DNA of 64,000 nucleotides from contig CAJNOP010000002.1 in NCBI GenBank assembly GCA_905250075.1, positions 1,493,867 to 1,557,866 on the forward strand, written 5' to 3'. Below the pieces are notes generated by a model, which had not been told where the DNA came from, did not search any database, and worked only from the letters and a program-made list of their open reading frames with translations. The DNA comes from Rotaria sp. Silwood1. Lineage: Eukaryota > Rotifera > Eurotatoria > Philodinida > Philodinidae. This document shows positions 37,501 through 49,112 of this stretch, piece after piece. Position numbers and translations under genes: made by a program. The number at the start of each line of letters is the position of its first letter. Position 1 is the stretch's first letter.

Positions 37501-38826
37501 ATTCAGTGGCCACTAGAAAAAAAAAGTCAAAAAATAAAACTAATCATATAGAGAAAAAAACACTATTTGTTTTTTTTTGTTAATCTAACCATCTGTTGCT
37601 GCTTCACAAAAACAGCAAATAAAACGTTTTCCACCATCAATAAATTGCATAAATGAACACATATATGCTTTACAACGATGACATCGTACTGGACCTATTT
37701 CACCAAAATTAGTTATTGGTGGTTCAAGCTAAAAGAAAATTTAGTTTTCCGTTTTTAATTGCATGAATAAAATATATATGAAAATCACCTCATCTGATCT
37801 AAGATCCGCCAATGGAGAAATGGATAGAGCAATAGGTATATGGGATTGTTTAACCAAATCAGTTGCATTTGGTATTGAATATGCAGTTGAACGCATGAAA
37901 CATGGATTACAACTACCTTGATCTTGACAAATAAAATTTGTTCCGACTAATGGTGGTAATAAACCTGGAGCATTTGTTATAAATGGTTCTTGAATTTTTT
38001 CTTGACTTTGTTCAAGTACTTCAATCTAAATTAGGATTATCATGAATGAAATTTTCTCTGTCTATTTCAAGACTAAATATACGTACAACATTAGGTACCA
38101 TATTTGGATCAATACGTGATTGTGGCATTGGTTGTTGTGCTGGTCCACTTGATGGTGGTTGACCAGGATATGTATTTGGTGCATTCAATTGACTACCGAG
38201 CATGGTTGGCGGACCAGATAGATTAGGATAATGAGATTGTGGCGGATAGCCTATTGTGGGTGGTGGTGATGGTCGATTATTTGGTGGAAATGAAGGTGGT
38301 GGTCCATTGTATGAAGGTTGACCATGAGGATATTGATTTGGTTGATATGATGGTGCACCACTCATATTTGATGGAGATTGATTAGGAGGAGGATGTGTTA
38401 AATTTTGAAATTGAGTATTAGCTATTGTTGGTGAAGCACTATATTGAATAGATGTAACAGATGTAGATTGCATTTGAGTAGACGATGGTGGTAATCCAGA
38501 GTTAAAATACGGATGTTGTACCAGCGGTTGATCTGAAGTAAATAAATAAATATCTTCTTATTTGAAATGAGAGTTTTAGACATCATACTCATTCCATTTG
38601 TCATTTGTGCTGAATAATGTTGATTGCTTGAAAAATTGGGTGATGAAACTGGAGGTTGAATTGAAATTGGTGGCTGAGTTTGATATTGTGGATTTCCTTG
38701 AAAATTAGGTGGTAAAACAGGCGGTTGATATTGCTTTGGAAATCTTTGCGATGATGATTGTGATTGCTGTTGCATTGTTGGCGGAAAAGAACTTGTGTTC
38801 AAAGGTGGTGGTGCTCTAGCAAGCAT
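31568..38826 (-). CDS. SEC24: SEC24 COPII coat cargo adaptor
   Basis: Cargo-binding subunit of the COPII coat that buds vesicles from the endoplasmic reticulum. The start [10 protein letters not shown] (38826) opens a long Pro/Gln/Ser-rich N-terminus typical of SEC24. Next come the zinc finger ([28 protein letters not shown], given here only as landmarks C-x2-C near 37.7 kb and C-C-x-C near 37.6 kb), [22 protein letters not shown], the trunk ([43 protein letters not shown]), beta-sandwich and helical domains, then the gelsolin-like domain ([19 protein letters not shown]) and the C-terminus [12 protein letters not shown]...LHREIRILLQ. Many introns are 50-90 nt, but two are long: about 32.0-33.1 kb and 34.6-36.5 kb. 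Paralogue class (A/B or C/D) is not decided. Confidence 0.94.
32528..32710 (-). other. Coding-like fragment inside SEC24 intron
   Basis: In the 1.07-kb intron, the minus strand has an uninterrupted frame of about 58 codons ([20 protein letters not shown] ... [20 protein letters not shown], stop at 32528-32530). The acidic/Asn-rich composition and codon choice resemble the real exons nearby. It could be a skipped or alternative SEC24 exon, a nested gene piece or a relic. No homologue recognised. Confidence 0.25.
34622..36500. other. Long SEC24 intron with inverted repeat
   Basis: A 1.9-kb intron between the trunk-domain exons ending ...[10 protein letters not shown] (near 36500) and starting [12 protein letters not shown] (near 34620). 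About 720 bp of it is the foldback element at 35538-36260. The rest is unremarkable AT-rich sequence. Confidence 0.6.
35538..36260. repeat. Foldback inverted repeat in SEC24 intron
   Basis: The left arm (about 35538-35640) matches the reverse complement of about 36157-36260. The strongest block is tgattaaaagctt...ggctcatatt (35555-35580) and ataagtaggactt (35588-35600), paired with aagtcctacttat (36199-36211) and gagcccaaaagcttttaatca (near 36222-36242); a further agaactccaaaag pairs with cttttggagttcc. Identity is high in the core and falls outward; the arms are about 100 bp and the spacer about 515 bp. It is like a non-autonomous DNA transposon (MITE or foldback). Confidence 0.78.
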
Positions 38827-41800
38827 TGCTGTGTTTTAAAAGAATTCTACAAAATAAAAGCGAATTTATATCAAAAGTTCATATATAGTATTAATGTGAT
38901 GATTTGGCATTTCGTAAACATAATCGACAACGAGAGACTGACTCGTGGCATAGTCTACCACAAAAAAGTGTATGCGTGGACGTTTTTCTATTGGTTAGTA
39001 GTCACCATGCTGTCATATAAAATTCAACATTTTTATTAGGATTTATCTGAATATATACCGTCATGAACATGAGATTGAATGAAAAAACGAAAGTGGTTAA
39101 AAAAAAGTAAAGAAAAATGATGTAAAAGTTCAGTTTTATTTAAGATACTAACGTTGGTATGCAACGACATCTTTCATACCGTATATATAAGGAGAAAATT
39201 GATTGTATACTAAGTATGTCAAGTTAAAAGCGGGAAATATGTAAAGAGTTCCAAATGCAACACAGAAAAGAAGAAGATAATCAACAAATTGTACACTGAA
39301 TGAATCATGAACAGTGATGCATTTTCAATGTTGTTGAAAGATCGTTGTCATATAGTTAAATAGGAAAGATTATCTTCTATCGAAATGTATCTTCAGCTTT
39401 TTTTCGAACAAATGCCTTAGAATCGCAAACATTTTGTCAGAGATGACTTTTGCTCTTAAAATAGTAGCATACTCTGTTTCACTTCTGTACAAGTTGACTT
39501 TGAAATTTTATCTATGCTATACTTCTCTTGAAATTGATGTCAATTAACTCAATGCGATCGATGGTACAACTTTCACGAACGTTTTCATATGACATATATA
39601 CATATATTTAAAATCTATAGATCACATGATTATATACATTATGAGTTGTCTTGTTGAATAACAGTACAATTTATGTGAATAAATCACAAATTATTTATAA
39701 TTTGTTCTCATTATTTGTCAGAGATTCATGAATAATTGAGAAAAAAATGACTTTCTGATGATGAATATTGTGTAATATAAAGAACACACTCGAAAAAATA
39801 CGGACGGCATAGAATAAATCGAAAATTGAATAAAATAAAAATTTTCAAGTGTAGAATGTAGGTGAGGATAGGAATGTGGGTGTGAGTGTGGTGACCTGGT
39901 ATATATGTGGTGTGTGACTGTGCCTTTGGATCTCAGTGTTTTTGTGACTGCGTGAAGTTGTTTGTGTGTATATGTAATGTGGTGTTTCTCTTCATCTGTT
40001 CAACCACTCACAGAAATATCCAAACATCCACAACTAGAACTGAATTTTTTGACCACCAGACTCATACATCACAGCAATCTACCCATACCTCATCTAAACA
40101 AAACTAACACCTCTACACCGCCGTGCAATAGCATGTACCCTATTGCCATGTCCACCAGTATACTAATAGACACATAGGTACATTCACACTCTTCAGAATA
40201 ATAATTAACATTTTTATTTTTGAGTCAGTTTTTGATGGATTTTATTTAATAGAATAAGTTTATTTAGTAAAAGTTATGTCTCTCGTATGTATCGATAAAC
40301 TAGAAGACTAGTTTGGTTTATTAATTGATTTTTGAGCTAATCATAATGCACATTTGATTCAATCAAATGCATCTATATGCGACATAAAAGTATAGAGCTT
40401 TGCCATATTTAATAAATACTGAACAAATTTCAAGTTTTATAGGGTCCAGCAATCGTAGGGGTAATGTATGTAATATTAATTGTATTAATGGATGAATATT
40501 CATTCACATATCAGATTACCTATACTGTTGGATATATCCTATACTGTAAAGTGGGAAATGACTTATAGAGAACAGAAAATAATACTATACAAATCCTCAT
40601 ACAAACTCAACGATAAATTTCTACTTTTTCGAAAATATGATTTTTTTTTATTAAGGTACAAATTACAAGTACGTTTCTCTAATTGAACAAGTAACAATGA
40701 ATTTGTACAGACATTTCTAGAAATTTGAAATTCAGCTTTTATATTTATATCTTATTTTCTTTTATTTATTTTAGTATGTGTATCAATTATGCATAATTAA
40801 CCAGAAAAGAAAATAGTTACAATCAATAAAAAAATGTCCAAAAAAGCTATGGATAACAGAAAAAAAAACAAACTAGTATTAACAACATTTAAAACTGTAT
40901 ATAAAAATAGAACATATACATTGATTACTACAATTTAACAAATTTTAATTTGCATACGATTGCATTGAGAAAAACATACCTTGATAATCTTTGATTATTC
41001 AATATTGATTAATTTAAAAATTGTTTGGCAGTTTATAACAGGGAAAATGATCTTTTCTTCTGAATAATTAGTTTTAGAGATAAGATCGATTCATATCACT
41101 TTGGAACTGAACCATTCTATCTCTGATAGTTTCAGCTTGTGAATTCGTATTAGCAAGCATGTTGCATTTAATAACGATGATGTGGCTTTTAATATTGTTA
41201 AATATTTGCATTTGTATCGTTAAACAGGTATCAATAACTTTTGAAAATAAACAATCATGAGATTAAGTAGCGAAAGCTACACAATTATTTTAAACTTAAT
41301 AAAAAATGCTTTTATCGTTAGATTACAATTATTTGGTATGCTTGTAATGTTTCATAATCAGGTAATTTAATATTAATAGTGGTTGTTTTCTAATATTAAA
41401 GAAAGAACTATGAAAACAAAATATAAGTGAAATTTAAGAAAATGTATTATCTTCATCAATATATTCTTTTCGCTATTGATCCAAATATTTGAATAATTGT
41501 TTAAGACTTAATTTTAATGTTCGAACAATTTCTCCATAATATAAAAGCGAAGAAGTTCAGATCACGAACAAATACTTTCCTCGAACTACAGTCGGTTCAT
41601 TAATGAAATGGACAGTCTTCAACAAGGCTTTCTAAATATCAAATATGTTTCATAGGTACTTAACTGTTCGCTCTTATACACTATCGATAGCATATAGTAA
41701 AATTTCTGAACAATCGAGGATAGAAATCAATGTTCTACATCCCCGTATGTGATGATCTCTAAAAGATGCTTTCAAAAGTACTTTTTACGACTTTTTCACA

Positions 41801-42084
41801 ATTGCTCAACAGCGAAAACGACCATGTGTAGCATTGCATCAAGTAAATATGAATTGTTAGTTGCCAGTAAAGTCATTTTAGCAAATCGTCTATAACATTC
41901 TCACCTAACTCATTCAACATTCTATGAAGTCACACAATCAACAGACAACATTTTAAAATATAACAGGAATTTCATCACGTAAAACGAAAAACAATATTCC
42001 GAAAAACAGGCCTTGACCAGAAAACATGCGAACACAAACGTCTGAAACCAACATGACGACTTATCACCAGAGCACTTTCACTGT
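38827..42084. other. Intergenic, about 3.3 kb
   Basis: Upstream of SEC24. No gene was recognised. A GT-rich plus-strand stretch at 39845-39990 opens a cysteine-rich frame by composition only. A perfect 19-bp palindrome (9 bp arms around one base) lies at 40351-40369. The stretch should contain the SEC24 promoter at its left end. Confidence 0.4.
40351..40369. repeat. Perfect 19-bp palindrome
   Basis: catttgatt-c-aatcaaatg, with near-symmetric flanks (atgca on the left, cat on the right). Isolated in intergenic DNA; may be a protein-binding site or the tip of an old hairpin. Confidence 0.6.
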
Positions 42085-43006
42085 ATCGTTGGCCTTCAGT
42101 ATTTCCATCGCACCATTTATTCCTTGTTTTTCGATTTGATTAAGCTCAAGGGCAAGTGTGGCGAGCGTCTATGGGAAAATTTGACATAATAAAGAGCGAG
42201 ATAAGTAAACAACGATGTGTTACTATGTTCAAAACAGGAGCATTGGCAAGATTGTTTGCACTATCAGCACCAATTTCATTGTCCATGAGGTTGAGTATTG
42301 TGAGTGTCTATGCGAAAAGTAGAGGTAATGAACAACGAGAAGAGTAAAGAATCGTGCTCTACCGTGTTTTTAATCAGTGCATTAGCAAGATATTGTGCCC
42401 CTTCTTTTCGGATTTGATTACACTCAAGGTCGAGTGTGGCAAATGTCTGTGTGAAAACCGGCGATAGTGAAGAGAGAGATAAGTAGAGAATGGTGGCTTA
42501 CCATGTTGTTGATGAGAACCTTGGCATGGCAAAATGTTTTGTCCCTTCGTCTCCGATTTCATTGCCCATGAGATCGAGTGCTGTGAGGGTCTGTATGAAA
42601 AGTAAATATAGTGTAAAAGGAGATGAGTAGAGAATGACATTTTACTCTGTTTTTGATGAGAGCATTGGCTAGATGTTTTGCCCCTTCTTGTTCGATTTGA
42701 TTCCATCGAAGCGAGAGCATAGCGACTGTCTTTGCGAAAAGTGGAAATAGTGAAGAGTAGGACGACTAGAATATGCTGTTTTATAGTGTTGTTGGCGAGG
42801 GAATCGGCAAGATGTTGTGCACCATGGATTGCGATCCCATTACTCCTGAGGTCGAGTACTATGAGTGCGTGTGTGAAAAGGAAAGATATTGAAGAAAGAG
42901 ATGAGTAGAGAATGGTGTTTTAGCGTGTTTTTCATTAAATCACTGGCCAGATATTGTGTCCCTTGGTTAAAAATTAAGTTTTGTGCAAGTTTGAGTGTGG
43001 AAAATG
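42085..43006 (-). pseudogene. Decayed array of LRR exons (NLR/RNI-type)
   Basis: Seven exon-like units of about 84 nt repeat every 136-145 bp on the minus strand, beginning near 43006, 42868, 42729, 42590, 42446, 42307 and 42168. Each encodes one 28-residue ribonuclease-inhibitor-type leucine-rich repeat of the form TLxxLxLxxNxIxxxGAxxLAxxLxxN (for example TFATLDLECNQIRKEGAQYLANALIKN at 42446). Spacers of about 57 nt look like introns in phase 0. Damage is clear: unit 1 has CT for the donor GT; unit 2 lacks both acceptor and donor (AC and AT); unit 4 is 89 nt, so out of frame. No NACHT or other effector domain is nearby. Such one-repeat-per-exon arrays are typical of NLRC3-like genes. This is probably a dead fragment. 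Confidence 0.8.
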
Positions 43007-44806
43007 TCTGCATCAAAAGTCAGAATATCGCAAGTCTATGTGGTTTTGGATTTTCAACTGAATGTTGCAAAACAAATGACGCTCGAATTTTTCTGGACAC
43101 GATAGTTTAGAAGGTCTAAGAAAATAAGCCTTTTGTGGATAGAACAAGCGAGAAGAGAATCTTTCGTTGAACGAAAACATACCACGCATATCATTAGTCA
43201 TAGGTCAACCAAACTCCTACTCTTGTTATAGTGACTTTCGATTAAGTGTTTAACATCCAATCACATACAGATTCTTCAGCTCTCAATTTTTAAGGTATAC
43301 CACTTACTAAATCTAGAGCATTATCAATTGCTATATATAGCCATGAACACCCTTCTTTTTTTTTAGATAGAGAGAATAAAGAGCGCTTAGGATTATGTTA
43401 TAGTTACACATGTACATTCAAAGATTCAAGAAAAAAATCTGGATATATTGCAGCGATTTCGTTCATGTTAGTCAGGTGAGAAAAAAAAATCAAGAAAGAA
43501 TTCATCGAAGTAGTATGAATTCATTCAAGTACAGGGGTCTATTTTGATCACTGATCGATCATCTCAAGAAGTAGAATGTTTCGTTCATGATTTTCTCTAT
43601 AAACAGAACGTCGGATAGAGTCTGTAAATTAAACAGACTTCTCGTTACTGTGTTTGATGTTTGTTTTACATTCACGAGTCGAAATATACCATTATAACAT
43701 TTATCTGGAGACCTTTATTCTATATCACGAGTCTAAGCATTGTTCAAAGAAATGATGTACTGTAATGCTAATAAATTACATATCTTCTCTTAAGTAAGCT
43801 TCTATTCGGAAAACATCGATTTCGAAAAAGTTACATTTCATGCACTCTATCTAAAGAATACCATAAGAATCACAGTAAAAATGCACTAAAGACGCTGTTT
43901 ATTTATTTGATTATAAAGGTCTACTAGTATTCATTGAACGATTGTGTAACTATTATGATTTCAGAGTATTGTTAGAGTTGCTAAAGTTCTGACAGTTCTT
44001 CGAGTTTCTTAAGTTCAGCGACTTCTTCGAATATGTTTATTATCTTTGGATGACTTCTTTTCTTTGATAAATGTTTAGGTTTCCCATATTCAAGACGTAT
44101 AGAATTTATGAAATTCAACTAGATTTGTAGAGATAACCATGCACGTACCACTTTTTTCACGTGGATCTCATACAAGATTCCTCGTGTATGTGTTGTTGAT
44201 TATTTGTACGAGTTTTCAATCCTCATTAATATGCTTGAAAACTTCATCGAACTTTTTTCTCGTTCCGTTTCGTTTTTATGTTCAAGGTAAAAGCACATAA
44301 AAGTAGAAAACGGAAAATTTTTGGAGCACAAAAAGACAAAATAGACGAGTAGAAACATTGTAAAAAATGTCAACATTATTATAAGGATATTCATTATTAA
44401 GCTTGTCATTGTAACATTTGAAAGTGCTGACATGATAATATAAAGAGAAATCATGAAATTTAAGCATTAAACAACAACATCCATACGATGAGTTTAATAG
44501 TTGCCCACAATATTTTTATATCAACTATTGACTCCCCTTGTGTAAGCATTATAGAGTAAATACAGAGACAAAAAGAAAAAAGCAAAAAAAAACACCAAAA
44601 AATCCAAAAATTCGAAAAGAAGCTAGTAAAAGAAAAAGGAATCAACGAGGATGCTCGTAACCATTTCAAGGACAGAAAAAAAGAACACGAAGAGAAAAGA
44701 AAAATGGAGACATGAGGGAAGAAGTATTCTGTATACTCTTTTCTTTGTATAAAACTACTTTATTTCAATAACTAATACCTATTTCAGGAGCAGCGATCCA
44801 TACTTA
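43007..44806. other. Intergenic, no gene seen
   Basis: About 1.8 kb upstream of the LRR array. The minus strand was checked for a start exon or NACHT-like sequence for the array and none was found. Small frames at 44200-44669 are hydrophobic, low complexity and unconvincing. Confidence 0.4.
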
Positions 44807-45078
44807 CTATAAAAAAACCTGGCCAAGATGATCACTCTTTCTTTTTTGAAAAGTATCCCAAAGAAAAATAGCATTATAGAAAAGTGGACAACCAAGATTA
44901 GGTGTTTGCAGATATTTGAATTTTCTTGGAATGCACTGTCTAACATAAGCTTCTAAGGAGAGTTCATTAGTCACTTTGTATAGATTGCGAGCTGAAACAA
45001 AAGAATAGTGACGCTCTAGTCGAAGGCTGAATCCGAGTTTCTTCTGTAATAGGTGTTGTTGTTGTGACTCGAAAATTA
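44807..45078 (-). pseudogene. Unrecognised coding-like exon fragment
   Basis: A minus-strand frame from about 45078 to a stop at 44807 reads like real protein: KKLGFSLRLERHYSFVSARN, KVTNELSLEAYVRQCIPRKF, LGCPLFYNAIFLWDTFQKR. The 5' extension of the frame (from 45130) is a hydrophobic, pyrimidine-rich stretch that looks like an intron end, and a GT (donor-like) follows HLGQ just before the stop. It may be a single exon of a gene lost on either side. No family was recognised. Confidence 0.35.
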
Positions 45079-45130
45079 ATAGGAATAAGAAGAAATATAA
45101 AGATGCAAAATGAGGAAACATATATACCAA

Positions 45131-46004
45131 AAAAAAAACATCGTGTAAACGCTTTTTTTCTTACTTATATACAAAACGACTATGCCACTGTTTTTAAGAC
45201 ATGCATAGGTTATTTTCATTTTTTTTTGAGTTGTGCAAATATGCAATCATAGATGGTAGCTTTATTGAGATAGACGGTCTTATAATAACATAAAAACCAT
45301 CTGCAAAATGATGACTTGAATGAGCTTCAATGTATTGAACTAAATCACGATCGAACATAATAAATAGGTAACGGGTAAGACTACCACATTGAGGCAGTTC
45401 TATGTTTATATAAAAACTTTCTGAACTATGCTCCTAACATCACGTGTGCTCTCCCATATTCAATTAAAACAGATGCTTTTTTTTGAGACATTCCAATTTC
45501 ACAAAGATGCCCTATTATAACAAACTGATTACAGTAATGGAGTTGTCCTGAAAATTGAATATCTCTAGAAAGAAGCATCCGTCTTGGTTAAAAGTTTTGT
45601 TACATGTTAAGAATCATTGAAGCTGTTTATAAATAGGATATCAGATTGAAAAACATTCATTTGACTTTGTTGTGGATACCGTGCCTTAGACCGAAAATTC
45701 AATTAAACGGTCATAACTTTGCTAGTAAATAAATGAAAATTGGGTTCCTTCTTCAAAATATATTATAGTCATTTCAATTTCTATCGAGTACTTCTGAAGA
45801 ATACAAGTTAGAACTTAACTTCTAGATATGAGACGATGTGATTTTTTTAGTATGTATATAAACTGAAATATTTCACTTTATATTATCTGTTTGATTTTCT
45901 TTTATTCGACAATAAAATTAATATATAATATAAACAAACAATGATAATTTCAAGGAATAATATAAATGTATACATACATCAAAAACAGTTCTATATAAAT
46001 TAAA
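45131..46004. other. Intergenic, no gene seen
   Basis: About 870 bp downstream of the BRCT gene's stop. AT-rich; the right end should be that gene's 3' UTR. No RNA gene or repeat was recognised. Confidence 0.4.
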
Positions 46005-48705
46005 TTATGAATATAAAGTACATAGCCACGGTTCATATGGTTGTATATCAAATTTTACAATACTAGCAATTAGCCATTCTGGTTCAATACAAAAAATATT
46101 CAATTTTTGACAAGCTTGTTGTAATGCTAGTTTATTTTGAAGATATTTTTTTGAACATAAAATTATAATTTGTCTACCAATATTATCAATATGTTGATTA
46201 AGTGTTTTAAGTATAAGACCACCAGATAAATGTATAAGTTCAATTAATGGTCGATTATCCATAAATAATTGACAACCATGACATTTTAAATGAAATGCAT
46301 AATTTGCTAATAGACGATAATTATTTGAATTATTTAATCGAGAACGAGACATACCATGATGTTCATTATATATTGTATCACCAATGATTTCATATATTGG
46401 AATTTCATCGACATAACGTTGTTCATTTAAACATGCTGTTAACCATCGATAAGAAACGATTGTAAGATGTCGTGCAACAGCAAATAATACTTTACCAGTT
46501 AATGGACATTTTAATGAATTTTCATCATCTTCATCAGTTATTAAATGTGTTGTTGTTTCATCAATTGATGTTGATGAACGAACAGAAAAATGTTCAATAA
46601 AACGATTGAATACAATCTGCAAACATAAACAAAATATAAATCTCATATATTCGATATATAAAAAAATAAATTTATACTTTTTGATCATCTTTTAAAGCTG
46701 TCATGGCTAATACTAATGACTTAAATTTTTGTTGATCATTAGAAAATTTTAATGATGCATTGTTTTCAAGTGATTTTTTATTTAATTCTTCTTTTGAATT
46801 AATATTAACTTGTATAGATGATCCATCAGATTTTTTTGAATTATCATTACGAGTTTCATTAATTACTGTCGATGTATCGAGTGCAATATGTGATGATACT
46901 TGTTGAGGTTCCGGTTCGATCAAAGAACTAATATCGTTGTTATTGGTAGTGACATATGTTTGATTAATTTGAACATTATCCTATTGAAGAAAGTTTAAAC
47001 AACTTTTCAAAATTATTGATCTATTTATCTTACATGTTTTTCCATATGTTTATCGATTTGAATTGGAATTTCAATATCATTAATTAAAGGAACTGATTGA
47101 GGAGGATACATAACAGAATGATTTATTTGTTGCCGTTTATCATTCTTTTTCTTTCTATTATTAATTGTTGTTAATGATGGTTCTGGAGGTGCTATTGTTA
47201 TTGAATTGCGAAAAAATATTGACATACTAGTCATAAACAATTGCTCCGAGCGTGTATAGATCTGAACACATGGACATAAACTAACATCATTACATGGATG
47301 ATGAGTTGGATAATAATTATAATCATCATCACTAGTTTGTGTTGATACGGAACATGTTATTGTTTGAACATCTGTTGGTGTCATTGATGTTTCTTGATCT
47401 TGTCGTTTAGAAATTGTTTTAATTGGTGCTAATAAAGATGAATGATCAGATTTGTTTTGTTCAACATATGAAGGTCCAACAATCGATGATGTTAATCGTG
47501 ATGATGTATTATCTGCAATAGTTGTTGTATTTCGAGGTAGTGCCGTTGATAAAGTAAGTAATGCTGATGGTATTTGTGTTATTATTGGAATCGATCGATG
47601 AGCAATGTAGGTTGAATTAAGAGGCATTGCTGGTGAGAGAGGAGCAGCCATAAGAGATGATACATGTAATTGATTTTCTTCTTCTTCATTATGTTCTTCT
47701 TGTTGATTTATTGATACTGATTGAACAGGTGGAAAAATAAATGTTGAAGTTGAAGGTGGCATTAAAATTGAAGATGGAAGAAGAAGAGGAAGTGGAGAAT
47801 GATTAACAGAATTTAAAATTGGCTCTCCTAAATGAGACTTTTCTTGTAGTTGCTCCTCCTCGTTTTTTTGCTCTTGTGTTTGTGATGGAGCATTATCTGA
47901 AGCAAATTCAAGTTCATCTAATTGTCTTTCTAAATCACAATAAAATAGAAAGTTGAATTAAAGTTCATGTGCAAAAATTTTACTTGAACAAAGACATGCA
48001 CGACGTCGTTTGTTTGCCAAAACTAGATAATGATCTAGATTAGATAGATGATTGAATAATTTGATAGAAATTTATACGTTTGATACCTTTTGATTCACAA
48101 GGAAGTGGATTTGTTATTTTTGTTGTACCTGCATTGACATGCTCGTCGGTCGTGCTCGATGGAAGTTTATTACCTGTTGGATCTAATTAAAAATTGAAAT
48201 TACTAAAAGTCATTTCAATGATTTATAAAATACCTAGTTCAGTTGATGCGGGAATTTCATTAGAACTATCTTCAATCTCTAATAAAAATAAATAAATAAA
48301 CAAACAAATAGAATTGATTGAAAGCAAAATTTTATATTTGAGTTTACCTGATCGTTGTCGTTTTTTCATTATTGATGGAGAATGATTATCATCTGTTATT
48401 ATCTTAACTTTTTTATTCGTACGTTTGCCTTGTCGTTTTTTGACTTCCATCATTTTTGTTTGAATTAATTGAGTAAAACCATTATTAGAATTATTTTCTT
48501 TTTCGTGAATATCATTTAAATGATCTGTATCATGTATATTCGATCTTGTAGGTATACGAAATTTACTATTTGTTTGTCGAATTGATACTCGTCGTGGTTT
48601 TTCATTTGATTTTCTTTTTTTAGAAGTTTTTATTATTGATTTTCTACGTGTTTGTTTAGATTTAATAGTTGAAGGTGACGCTACAAAATCATAAGGATCA
48701 ACCAT
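46005..48705 (-). CDS. Tandem BRCT protein, BRCA1/BARD1-like C-terminus
   Basis: The start at 48705 (MVDPYDFVASPST) leads into a long basic, Ser/Thr-rich and mostly disordered region carried by several exons; Lys/Arg clusters such as KSKQTRRKS and KKRKSNEKPRR look like nuclear localisation signals. The C-terminal exon (46005-46619 or so) holds two BRCT repeats: first THLITDEDD...KVLFAVARHLTIVSYRWLTACLNEQ, then LKCHGCQLFMDNRPLIELIHLSGG...IEPEWLIASI. The linker YEIIGDTIYNEHHGMSRSRLN recalls both BRCA1 and BARD1. Tandem BRCTs bind phosphorylated partners in DNA damage signalling. No RING domain or ankyrin repeats are present, so it is not a full BRCA1 or BARD1, and other tandem-BRCT families remain possible. 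Confidence 0.8.
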
Positions 48706-49112
48706 TGTTCTACAAAAAAAAAAAGAAGAACGATACTCGAACAATCATCATATCATCTCTGTGACATGTATATATATTTTCATTGTGGTTATTGTTTTCC
48801 ATTGATTCAAATATTTGAATTTTCATGTTTGTTTTTTTTTTTATACAAGTACAAACAAAAGAAAAAAAAAACCAGGCAATCTGAATAAATCATATCATAT
48901 AAGTGTCAACAAAAAACTAATCAACAATAGGAAACAAAGAAATACAATAAAAAAAACCCTTACAAATGCGTATACCAATGACAATAACAAGTGTACTTTT
49001 GTATTTTATCTCAATACTGTATTCAGCTGGTACAAGCGAATAATACCAATCGATACACATATATAATATGTACAAAAAAAAAAGAAAGAAAAGAAAACAC
49101 AACAAAATGTTT
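48706..49112. other. Intergenic, BRCT gene promoter side
   Basis: About 400 bp between the start of the BRCT gene and the 3' end of the Ig-receptor gene, both minus strand. Poly-A/T rich; overlapping small frames on both strands are composition artefacts. Confidence 0.45.

Noticed and set aside
39845-39990. tgtgggtgtgag stretch as possible telomere-type repeat
   Set aside because: No tandem repetition of a fixed 6-mer; it is simply GT-rich.
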